From: Verrucomicrobiales bacterium
Lineage (GTDB): Bacteria; Verrucomicrobiota; Verrucomicrobiia; Verrucomicrobiales; Akkermansiaceae
Direction of reading: 5' to 3'
Assembly: GCA_002729295.1 (NCBI GenBank)
Contig: PBTU01000135.1
Coordinates: 1 to 14,128 of the forward strand
DNA length: 14,128 nt
Shown: in pieces, positions 7,311 to 14,128 of the stretch
Position numbering within the stretch: position 1 is the first letter of the stretch
How the letters are laid out: the number at the start of each line of letters is the position of its first letter
The notes under the pieces: model-generated
What the model saw: only the letters and a program-made list of their open reading frames with translations
Databases searched by the model: none
What the model was told of the DNA's origin: nothing
Made by a program: the position numbers and the translations under genes

Positions 7311-8858
7311 ATGATTCAAAATCCCATCCTTCCCGGTTTTCATCCAGACCCGTCGATCTGTCGGGTCGGGGATGACTATTACATCGCGACTTCGAGTTTC
7401 GAGTGGTTTCCCGGTGTGCCGATTCATCACTCGAAGGATCTTGTTCACTGGCAATTGCTCACTCACGCGCTGGACGAGACGCGGCTTCTCGACATGCGTG
7501 GAGTTCCGAGTTCGGGCGGGGTATGGGCGCCTGCGTTGAGTTATCACGAGGGGCTCTTTTATTTGTCTTACACGGTGGTGCATCAGCACGAAGCGGCGAC
7601 AAAAGACACGCCGAATTTCCTGACGACGGCACCTACGATTGAAGGCCCCTGGTCTGACCCGATTCACATTAACTCCTCGGGATTCGATCCTTCACTTTTC
7701 CATGCCGAAGACGGTCGAAAATACTGGCTGAACATGGTGTGGGATCACCGCCCTGAACGTCATCCGTTTCATGGAATCGCCTTGCAGGAGCTGGATATGG
7801 GAACCGGAAAATTGCTCGGAAAATCGGAGATTATTTTCAAAGGTAGCAAGATTCAACTCACCGAAGGTCCGCATCTCTATCAGCGAAACGGCTACTACTA
7901 TCTGCTCACCGCGGAAGGCGGAACGGAATACGATCACGCAGTCAGCCTCGCCCGGTCCCGTAATCTATTGGGGCCGTATGAGGTGCATCCGCAAAATCCA
8001 GTTCTGACCTCATCGGGGCGACCTGATTTACCATTGCAGAAGTCAGGTCACGGCAGTCTCGTCGAAACGCAACAGGGCGAATGGTATATGCCACATCTTT
8101 GCGGGCGACCACTTCCCGGAACGCATCGCTGCAATCTCGGTCGCGAAACCGCAATCCAGAAAATAGAATGGCGAGAAGACGATTGGTTGTATCTCGCGAC
8201 GGAAGGAAATGCCCCTGCTGATGCTGTGCCCGCGCCGGACTTGGAGGCTCATCCGTGGCCGGAACTACCCGGGCGGCTCCCGTTCGATTCGGCCCATTAC
8301 GTGACGCCGAGGCTTCCCTCCAAAAAGGTCATCCGTGAATCCGATTCGCTAAGATTGATTGGTGCCGAGTCGCTCGAATCGAATTTCGAGCAGGCTATGC
8401 TGGCGCGGCGACTTACCCATCACCAAGCAACTGCGACGACCTGTCTTCGCTTCAAGCCGGATTCGTTTCAACAAATGGCTGGAATCGCGGCCTACTACAA
8501 TACCTATCTCTTTCACTATCTCTATCTGTCGCACGACGAATCGTTGGGCCGCTGCCTGCAGATTCATTTCTGCGACGACGGGACTTCATCCTTTCCACTC
8601 GGAGCGACACCAGTTTCCGTTCCCGGAGGTCCGCTTCATCTTCGCGCAACTTTTGAATTTTCCGACCTCCAGTTTTCTTGGTCGACCGACGGCGAGGTTT
8701 TTGAAAAAATTGGGCCGGTGCTCGACGCTTCGATTCTGTCCGACGATCATGGGAATCACTGGGGATTCACCGGAACCTTTGTTGCACTCGCCTGCCAGGA
8801 TTTAACCGGCGCAAAAAAAGCTGCTGAATTCGACTTTTTAGAAATCAAAACATCATGA
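7311..8858 (+). CDS. Cytoplasmic GH43 beta-xylosidase
   Basis: This 515-residue protein is a two-domain GH43 enzyme of the XynB type, an inverting exo-beta-1,4-xylosidase that may also have arabinofuranosidase activity. The five-bladed propeller (about 1-300) carries the three catalytic acids: Asp13 in GFHPDPS (base), Asp126 in SGFDPSLF (pKa modulator) and Glu185 in LTEGPHLY (acid). The C-terminal beta-sandwich (about 320-515) is typical of this subfamily, and the length is only slightly below that of XynB relatives. There is no signal peptide, so it acts in the cytoplasm on imported oligosaccharides. Its TGA overlaps the ATG of the symporter (ATGA), implying translational coupling. No Shine-Dalgarno sequence precedes the ATG. 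Subfamily GH43_11 is my inference. Confidence 0.92.
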   Translation: MIQNPILPGFHPDPSICRVGDDYYIATSSFEWFPGVPIHHSKDLVHWQLLTHALDETRLLDMRGVPSSGGVWAPALSYHEGLFYLSYTVVHQHEAATKDTPNFLTTAPTIEGPWSDPIHINSSGFDPSLFHAEDGRKYWLNMVWDHRPERHPFHGIALQELDMGTGKLLGKSEIIFKGSKIQLTEGPHLYQRNGYYYLLTAEGGTEYDHAVSLARSRNLLGPYEVHPQNPVLTSSGRPDLPLQKSGHGSLVETQQGEWYMPHLCGRPLPGTHRCNLGRETAIQKIEWREDDWLYLATEGNAPADAVPAPDLEAHPWPELPGRLPFDSAHYVTPRLPSKKVIRESDSLRLIGAESLESNFEQAMLARRLTHHQATATTCLRFKPDSFQQMAGIAAYYNTYLFHYLYLSHDESLGRCLQIHFCDDGTSSFPLGATPVSVPGGPLHLRATFEFSDLQFSWSTDGEVFEKIGPVLDASILSDDHGNHWGFTGTFVALACQDLTGAKKAAEFDFLEIKTS

Positions 8859-10396
8859 AAATCCAAACTATTTTTATCGCACTCATTGTTTCGCTGGGTG
8901 GCTTTTTATTCGGTTTCGATGCGGGAATTATTTCGGGTGTAATGGCTTACGCCGGTCCACATTTTACGCTGAACGATGCGCAAAATGGTTGGGCGACGAG
9001 TTGTCCGACTTTCATTGCGATGTTCTCCATGCTGATTGCGGGAAAGGTCAGCGACATGGTTGGTCGAAAGCCCATCTTGATCGTTGTCGCTTTTCTTTAT
9101 GCGATATCCGCGATCCTTTCCGCGTATGCCGTTTCCTACGAAATGCTCTACATCGCCCGCATGATCGGAGGTCTCGCCTTCGGTGCTGCCCTCATTATTG
9201 CGCCGACTTACATCGCCGAGATTTCCAGCGCGAAGAATCGGGGAAAACTCGTTTCGATTCAGCAGCTCAACATCGTTCTGGGATTCTTTGCCGCGTTTTT
9301 GAGCAATTACTTTTTCAACGAGTCATTTACCGGAGGAGAATCGACATTTCTCACCGAGACTAACATATGGCGCTGGATGCTCGGAGTCGAAGCTTTCCCG
9401 GCGCTTCTCTATTTTCTCCTTCTCTTTTTTGTGCCGAGAAGTCCGCGCTGGCTCTTCGCCAACAACCGTGTTGAGGAAGGGAAGAAAGTGCTGGTTCGCC
9501 TGCATGGCAAAGAGGCGGGAGCAACGGAAAGCGAAGCGATTCAAAAGAATCTTTCCGAGGAAAGTCAGGTTGGGAAATCGCCCTTCTCCGATCTGCTGAA
9601 ACCTGCTCTACGATATATTCTATTCATCGGGGTCGCGATAGGGATTCTTCAGCAGGCCACGGGAATCAACGCAGTCTATTTTTACGCGACCTCGATTTTC
9701 ACCCAGACTGGAATCGGATCAAACTCTGCTTTCATGCAGGGCGTCTTGCTCAGTTTTACTTCCGTCGTATTTACGGTCCTCGCAATGCTTGCGATCGACA
9801 AGCTGGGGCGCCGTCCGCTCCTGCTCACGGGAATCGCCGGCATTGCGGTCTGCATGTTGCTTTGCGGATTTGGATTCGGCAGCGCGACCTATCAACTGAG
9901 TCCGGAAAAAATCGCAGCGCTCGAGGGCGTCGATACGGCGAAGCTTGCTGAAGTTCAGAATATCACCTTCGACTCGGATGTGGCATTCAAAAATAAAATG
10001 AAGGAACTGCTCGGAGCTCAGGCCTATGCAAAACACGAAGGAGCCATCCTCGAAGCTGGAACAGAAATGAATGCCACGATTGTCCTCGTCGGCGTGATGG
10101 GGTTCATCGCCTGCTTTGCCTTTTCTCTTGGACCGGTCATGTGGGTAATGCTGTCAGAAATGTATCCAAATAAAATTCGGGGGATGGCGATCGGTTGCGT
10201 CGGCCTCATCAACTCGTTCACGGCCTGGCTGGTGACTCAGGTTTTTCCGTGGGAACTCTCAAATCTCGGAAACTCTACGACTTTCTATATCTTCGGGGGC
10301 TTCGCTCTCGTTGGCTTTTTTCTCCTCTTCAAGATCCTTCCCGAGACCAAAGGGAAAACCCTCGAGCAGCTCGAATCCGAACTGGTAAAAAGCTGA
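8855..10396 (+). CDS. Sugar/H+ symporter of the MFS sugar-porter family (XylE-like)
   Basis: This 513-residue inner-membrane carrier shows 12 hydrophobic segments and the sugar-porter signatures: GGFLFGFDAGIISG in TM1, DMVGRKP at 67-73, PRSPRWL at 194-200, QQATGINAVYFY with Gln266, Gln267 and Asn272, DKLGRRP at 315-321, GPVMWVMLSE with Trp430, and PETKGKTLE near the C-terminus. The equivalent Gln, Asn and Trp residues bind xylose or glucose in XylE. It is about 20 residues longer than XylE. The extra length lies in a polar loop at about 344-405 between TM9 and TM10, predicted on the outer face. Coupling to the GH43 gene through a 4-bp overlap and the nearby XylR-like gene suggest import of xylose or a short xylo-oligosaccharide. 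Confidence 0.92.
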   Translation: MKIQTIFIALIVSLGGFLFGFDAGIISGVMAYAGPHFTLNDAQNGWATSCPTFIAMFSMLIAGKVSDMVGRKPILIVVAFLYAISAILSAYAVSYEMLYIARMIGGLAFGAALIIAPTYIAEISSAKNRGKLVSIQQLNIVLGFFAAFLSNYFFNESFTGGESTFLTETNIWRWMLGVEAFPALLYFLLLFFVPRSPRWLFANNRVEEGKKVLVRLHGKEAGATESEAIQKNLSEESQVGKSPFSDLLKPALRYILFIGVAIGILQQATGINAVYFYATSIFTQTGIGSNSAFMQGVLLSFTSVVFTVLAMLAIDKLGRRPLLLTGIAGIAVCMLLCGFGFGSATYQLSPEKIAALEGVDTAKLAEVQNITFDSDVAFKNKMKELLGAQAYAKHEGAILEAGTEMNATIVLVGVMGFIACFAFSLGPVMWVMLSEMYPNKIRGMAIGCVGLINSFTAWLVTQVFPWELSNLGNSTTFYIFGGFALVGFFLLFKILPETKGKTLEQLESELVKS

Positions 10397-10400
10397 TCAC

Positions 10401-10466
10401 CTAACCTTGTTAACTCATTGAACCAACCTTGTCAGGTTACCAATCCAACCCTGTTTAAACATTTTC
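10401..10466. repeat. Three tandem 22-bp imperfect repeats upstream of the fusion gene
   Basis: Units start at 10401, 10423 and 10445, and each opens with the same decamer, CYAACCYTGT. The exact 22-bp step puts the three copies on nearly the same face of the helix. That fits an AraC-type protein binding direct-repeat half-sites about two turns apart. The middle unit also holds a small inverted repeat (AACCT, 4 nt, AGGTT; 10425-10438), and the third overlaps the palindrome TGTTTAAACA (10452-10461). The set fills the 72-bp gap between the symporter stop and the fusion-gene ATG, where no convincing -35/-10 pair is visible. Confidence 0.55.
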
Positions 10467-10468
10467 TC

Positions 10469-13400
10469 ATGAAGCTATTGACACTCTTTCCCCTGCTCCT
10501 TTCCCTGTTCGCATTTGTTGTTGCCAAGGCACAGGAAATCACCGGACGATTTGCTCCGCCAGCCGGAAAAGTTCTCGTGTTCGCGGGTCAGGACAATGCC
10601 TCAGTGGGCGGAACCGAAAAGTATCATGATGGCTACGTAGAAAATATTGGCATCCCTGGGGGCATTACTCATTACGTCTATTTTTCTGAAGGCTGGACCA
10701 ATGCTTTCGATCGGACCTTTCCCATCGGCGAAGTCGCGGGCTTGAATAAGGAAACGGAATGGGCTTCCGGGCCGATGCACCAAAAAGCGTATCTCGATTC
10801 CCCGAAACTGGATCCCTGTGTCATGCACCTCTCCATTGCGATGGAGGGAAATAACGAGGACAAAGTGGCCGATGGCTCTTTCGATCACCTCATCGCGGAG
10901 CTGGTGACCTTTGTCAAAGAACATCCCGATCACCCGTTTCTGATTCGACCCGGTTATGAGTTCGATGGAAGCTGGAACAAATACGATCCTGAGAATTTCA
11001 AGAAGGCTTTCCGCCGCATTGTCGATGCTTTGCGTGCCGAGAAATTGCCCAACTTTGCGATGGTGTTCGCGTCATCCAGCGACGTCAAGCCGGGCCAGTT
11101 TGAAGAATACGATCCCGGCGGAGAATACTACGAGTGGGTCGGCTATTCGTGGTGGGGCGGCGACAAGGATGCGCAACCTGCACTGGACTACGCCCGCAAA
11201 GTAGGCAAGCCCGTTTTCATCGCCGAGGCAACACCGCGCGGCCACTTTTTCGACAAAGAGGATCATGAGGAACTTTGGAACGGTTGGTTCACCAAGTTTT
11301 TCAATCACATTGACGAGAACATCGACGTGGTTCGCGCCGTCTCATACATCAATGCCGACTGGGATTCGCAGGACATGTGGGATGGCTGGGGCCAAAGCAA
11401 AATCGAAACAGCTCCCTACATCAAAAAACGTTGGTTGGAAAAAATGGCTGAGCCGCGATTCATCAATGCAGCAGATGAACCTTTCGAGCAGATTGGCTTC
11501 CCGGCTGAATATGCCGAACCCAAGAAGCCGGTTGCACCCTATAATAACGCGACGCTGCCAGTGAAGAAGCGGGTCGAGGATTTGCTCGGGCGAATGACGG
11601 TCGAAGAAAAAGTGGGCCAGATCACAGGCTGGTGGCACTACGACGAACGGAAAATGCAGGAGGAGGGAAAAATTTTCACTCCGGAATTTTTCGCGGAGAA
11701 ATGCCCCAACGGAATCGGCGAACTCGGGCCCCTACACAACCTCTCGATCGAGGAGGATGCAAAGCTCTACGCGGCCGTACAGACGTATTTTCGCAAACAA
11801 ACGCGCCTCGGGATTCCCGCAATTCTCCACGACGAAGCCGCTCACGGATTCATGAAATTCGAGGCGAACTCCTTTCCTGCACCGGTGGGAATCGCTTGTA
11901 GCTGGAATCCGAAATTGATCAAGGAAGTCTACACGAAAGCGGCTCAGGAAGCTCGTTCCCGTGGCGTCTCTCATGTTCTCTCTCCGGTAGTCGATGTTTC
12001 CCGCGATCTCCGCTGGGGCCGTGTCGATGAAACACTCGGAGAAGATCCCTTTCTCGTAGGGCGTCTTGGTGCTGCCATGGTCGAGGGGCTGCAAGGATCG
12101 ACCGACGGGAGCATTGCCCCCGGTCATGTTGCTGCGACGCTGAAACATTTTGCAGGCTACGCTGCCACCGAAGGCGGTCGAAACCGAGCTCCGTATTTGC
12201 ATGGTCCGCGCCAGCTTCTCGACAATCAGGTCGAGCCGTTTCGCCATGTCATTCGCTCCGCAAAGCCCTCCTCGGTAATGGTGGCTTACAACGAAGTGGA
12301 CGGTTTGCCGTGCCACATCAATCCCTGGATTTTGAACGATGTCCTTCGGGGAAATCTGGGTTTTGAGGGTCTTATTGTAAGCGACTACCAGGGAATTGAT
12401 CTGATTCGCCGCTACCAAAAAATCGGAGTTTCCGACGCCGATGTTGCCCGGATGGCTCTTGAGGCGGGGCTGCAACTGGAACTTCCCAACAACTTCGGTT
12501 TTCAACATCTTCCTAAAATGGTGAAGGAGGGAGCAGTCGACATTTCCCGACTTGATGATGCGGTTCGCGCTGTCCTCAATCTCAAATTTCGTCTCGGACT
12601 CTTCGAGGCTCCCGACAGCTTGGACGTTAAAAAAGCAAAAGCGCTCGCCACTTCTGAAGAAACCCGTGAACTGGCTCGCAAGGCTGCGCGACAATCCATC
12701 GTGCTCCTAAAAAACGAGGGCAACCTGCTACCCCTGAAACCGGGCGATCATGAATCGATCGCCGTGATCGGGCCAAATGCAGATGTCTGTCGACTTGGAA
12801 ACTATTCCGGGCGTCCGCTGAAAACGGTTTCGCTGCTTCAGGGAGTCCGCAGTCTTCTCGGGGATTCTGCAAAAGTCACTCACGCCGAAGGCTGCAAGAT
12901 CGCTCACAATGACACAGGCGATTCCTACGCGAACTGGCGCTACGTCAACGAGGTGGAATTCGCAACATTGGAAGACAATCAGCCGCTGATCGACGAGGCA
13001 GTCGCGATCGCAGAGAAGTCCGATCTCGTCATCCTCGCACTCGGTGAAAATATTCTCCTCGGTCGTGAAGCCTGGGGTGAAAATCACATTGGTGATCGAA
13101 CGACCTTCGACCTGACAGAGTCACAACAGGTTCTGGCTCGCGCCGTTCTCGCGACAGGCAAACCGGTCATTCTTTTCCTTAATAATGGCAGGCCAGTCGC
13201 CCTCCATGACCTTGGTGATGACATTCCCGCTATCCTAACCGCGCACTATGCTGGTCAGGAAACCGGGACCGCCGCCGCGGGGATTCTCTTTGGAAAAACG
13301 AACCCGTCAGGAAAACTTACGGTGAGCTGGCCACGCAGCGTTGGCCACATTCCCTCGCACTACAGTCAGCACGGTAGTGCTCGCGTTTTTGATTACGCGG

Positions 13401-14128
13401 ATTCATCACGGAGTGCGGCCTATCCCTTCGGACATGGCCTGAGCTATACGACTTTTTCCTATGGAAAGCCCGAGCTGTCCGGCGATTCGCTCAAGGCTGG
13501 CGAGTCGGTCGAAGTGAAGTTCGACGTCAAGAATACAGGCAAACGTGCTGGAACTGAAATCGCTCAATTTTATGTATCGGGAGAAGAATTTTCTATTGCC
13601 CGACCGGCGCTGGAGTTGAAAGGGTTTGCCCGCATTTTTCTCAAACCGGGCGAGACAAAAAAAGTGACGGTAAAGCTCGAAGCCGATGATCTCCATTTTC
13701 ATGACAGATCAATGAACCGCGTCCTTCCCAGAGGCAAATATCTAATTCGCGTCGGCGGATCCTCCACGAAACTAAGTGATCCGGTTTCGATCCGCACCCG
13801 GCCGGGCAGCCCGATGAATTTTTCCGGAGCGCCCTCCGCATCGGGTGCCGCGCCGCGGAGAGACGCGATGCCTCCCGCCGAGCAAAAACGTTTAAAAAAG
13901 GGCAAACACCCAAACGTGCTTTTTGTGGCGATTGACGATTTGCGTCCGGAGTTGGGAACCTACGGCACCAAAGTTATCACGCCGAATATAGACAAACTCG
14001 CCGAGAGCGGGATTCGCTTCGACCGTGCTTATTGCCAACAGTCTGTGTGTGGTGCTTCCCGGCTTTCTCTGATGGGTGGGCTCTACCCGACGCTGACTCG
14101 AGAGCAATCTTTTCATGTCAGTGGATGG
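10469..14128 (+). CDS. Secreted trimodular enzyme: GH26-like (beta-1,3-xylanase type) + GH3 beta-glycosidase + S1 sulfatase (3' end beyond window)
   Basis: A single frame of 1220 codons runs from ATG 10469 to the window edge without a stop; I read every codon. Residues 1-21 are a signal peptide (cleavage after AKA). A GH26-like barrel spans about 33-320, with acid/base Glu164 in GYEFDGSWN, nucleophile Glu253 in FIAEATPRG, and WDSQDMW at 298-304. A linker follows. A full GH3 spans about 362-1110, from a RMTVEEKVGQ opening with Asp639 nucleophile in VSDYQG and Glu867 likely acid/base in GREAWGENHIGDR, to a C-terminal FnIII-like domain. A Pro/Ala/Ser linker with basic residues (about 1112-1146) leads to a sulfatase opening: Asp1156-Asp1157 and CGASR with Cys1194 as formylglycine site. 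About 400 more residues would complete it. No Shine-Dalgarno sequence is seen. The GH26 specificity is from recalled family motifs; mannanase is the alternative. Confidence 0.88.
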   Translation, partial: MKLLTLFPLLLSLFAFVVAKAQEITGRFAPPAGKVLVFAGQDNASVGGTEKYHDGYVENIGIPGGITHYVYFSEGWTNAFDRTFPIGEVAGLNKETEWASGPMHQKAYLDSPKLDPCVMHLSIAMEGNNEDKVADGSFDHLIAELVTFVKEHPDHPFLIRPGYEFDGSWNKYDPENFKKAFRRIVDALRAEKLPNFAMVFASSSDVKPGQFEEYDPGGEYYEWVGYSWWGGDKDAQPALDYARKVGKPVFIAEATPRGHFFDKEDHEELWNGWFTKFFNHIDENIDVVRAVSYINADWDSQDMWDGWGQSKIETAPYIKKRWLEKMAEPRFINAADEPFEQIGFPAEYAEPKKPVAPYNNATLPVKKRVEDLLGRMTVEEKVGQITGWWHYDERKMQEEGKIFTPEFFAEKCPNGIGELGPLHNLSIEEDAKLYAAVQTYFRKQTRLGIPAILHDEAAHGFMKFEANSFPAPVGIACSWNPKLIKEVYTKAAQEARSRGVSHVLSPVVDVSRDLRWGRVDETLGEDPFLVGRLGAAMVEGLQGSTDGSIAPGHVAATLKHFAGYAATEGGRNRAPYLHGPRQLLDNQVEPFRHVIRSAKPSSVMVAYNEVDGLPCHINPWILNDVLRGNLGFEGLIVSDYQGIDLIRRYQKIGVSDADVARMALEAGLQLELPNNFGFQHLPKMVKEGAVDISRLDDAVRAVLNLKFRLGLFEAPDSLDVKKAKALATSEETRELARKAARQSIVLLKNEGNLLPLKPGDHESIAVIGPNADVCRLGNYSGRPLKTVSLLQGVRSLLGDSAKVTHAEGCKIAHNDTGDSYANWRYVNEVEFATLEDNQPLIDEAVAIAEKSDLVILALGENILLGREAWGENHIGDRTTFDLTESQQVLARAVLATGKPVILFLNNGRPVALHDLGDDIPAILTAHYAGQETGTAAAGILFGKTNPSGKLTVSWPRSVGHIPSHYSQHGSARVFDYADSSRSAAYPFGHGLSYTTFSYGKPELSGDSLKAGESVEVKFDVKNTGKRAGTEIAQFYVSGEEFSIARPALELKGFARIFLKPGETKKVTVKLEADDLHFHDRSMNRVLPRGKYLIRVGGSSTKLSDPVSIRTRPGSPMNFSGAPSASGAAPRRDAMPPAEQKRLKKGKHPNVLFVAIDDLRPELGTYGTKVITPNIDKLAESGIRFDRAYCQQSVCGASRLSLMGGLYPTLTREQSFHVSGW

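Noticed and set aside
10425..10438. AACCT/AGGTT hairpin as a terminator for the GH43-MFS operon
   Set aside because: The stem is only 5 bp, has little GC and no T-tract follows; it fits better as part of the 22-bp repeat array.
11732..12694. A 320-codon open frame on the minus strand
   Set aside because: It is antisense to the conserved GH3 core of the fusion gene, has no recognisable motif, and the plus-strand frame explains the bases fully.
13868..14128. Separate sulfatase gene starting at ATG 13868
   Set aside because: The ATG is in frame with the GH3, no stop or ribosome binding site precedes it, and the sulfatase would lack the signal peptide expected of a stand-alone enzyme. An internal start cannot be excluded entirely.

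Overview
The window looks like a polysaccharide-utilisation region of a marine-type PVC bacterium. Verrucomicrobiota (Opitutales/Puniceicoccales-like) is my best guess, with Planctomycetota or Lentisphaerota as alternatives. The reasons are several secreted type I sulfatases beside glycoside hydrolases, a XylR-type regulator (sugar-binding domain fused to an AraC helix-turn-helix), a sugar-porter MFS carrier instead of SusC/SusD, and mostly weak or absent Shine-Dalgarno sequences. No 16S rRNA, tRNA or other taxonomic marker is present, so this is inference.

Left part (1-4519): a minus-strand gene is cut off by the window edge (1-129, signal peptide plus a few residues). It is followed by a gap of about 440 bp, then three plus-strand genes for secreted proteins: a class C beta-lactamase-fold serine hydrolase (574-2082), a protein of no family I recognise that may be a TIM-barrel glycosidase (2154-3371), and a GxSxGG esterase related to CE1/feruloyl esterases (3587-4519). 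A conserved 21-nt element occurs upstream of the serine hydrolase, the esterase and the following sulfatase.

Middle (4634-7310): a secreted S1 sulfatase converges on a XylR-like regulator. Both stop codons lie in opposite arms of one hairpin. The regulator is divergent from the next operon, and the shared 150 bp holds a promoter for each direction and a cluster of TTGTC half-sites.

Right part (7311-14128): a cytoplasmic GH43 beta-xylosidase overlaps by 4 bp a XylE-like sugar/H+ symporter. After a 72-bp gap carrying three tandem 22-bp repeats comes the most striking gene. It is one uninterrupted reading frame of 1220 codons that runs off the window. It encodes a signal peptide, a GH26-like domain resembling endo-beta-1,3-xylanases, a complete GH3 beta-glycosidase and the start of an S1 sulfatase.

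Proposed working model (inference): the secreted trimodular enzyme, sulfatase and esterases strip sulfate and acyl groups from an algal xylan, possibly beta-1,3-linked or sulfated, and cut it to xylose and short oligomers. The MFS carrier imports the sugars, the cytoplasmic GH43 finishes hydrolysis, and the XylR-like protein senses xylose and controls the right-hand operon.
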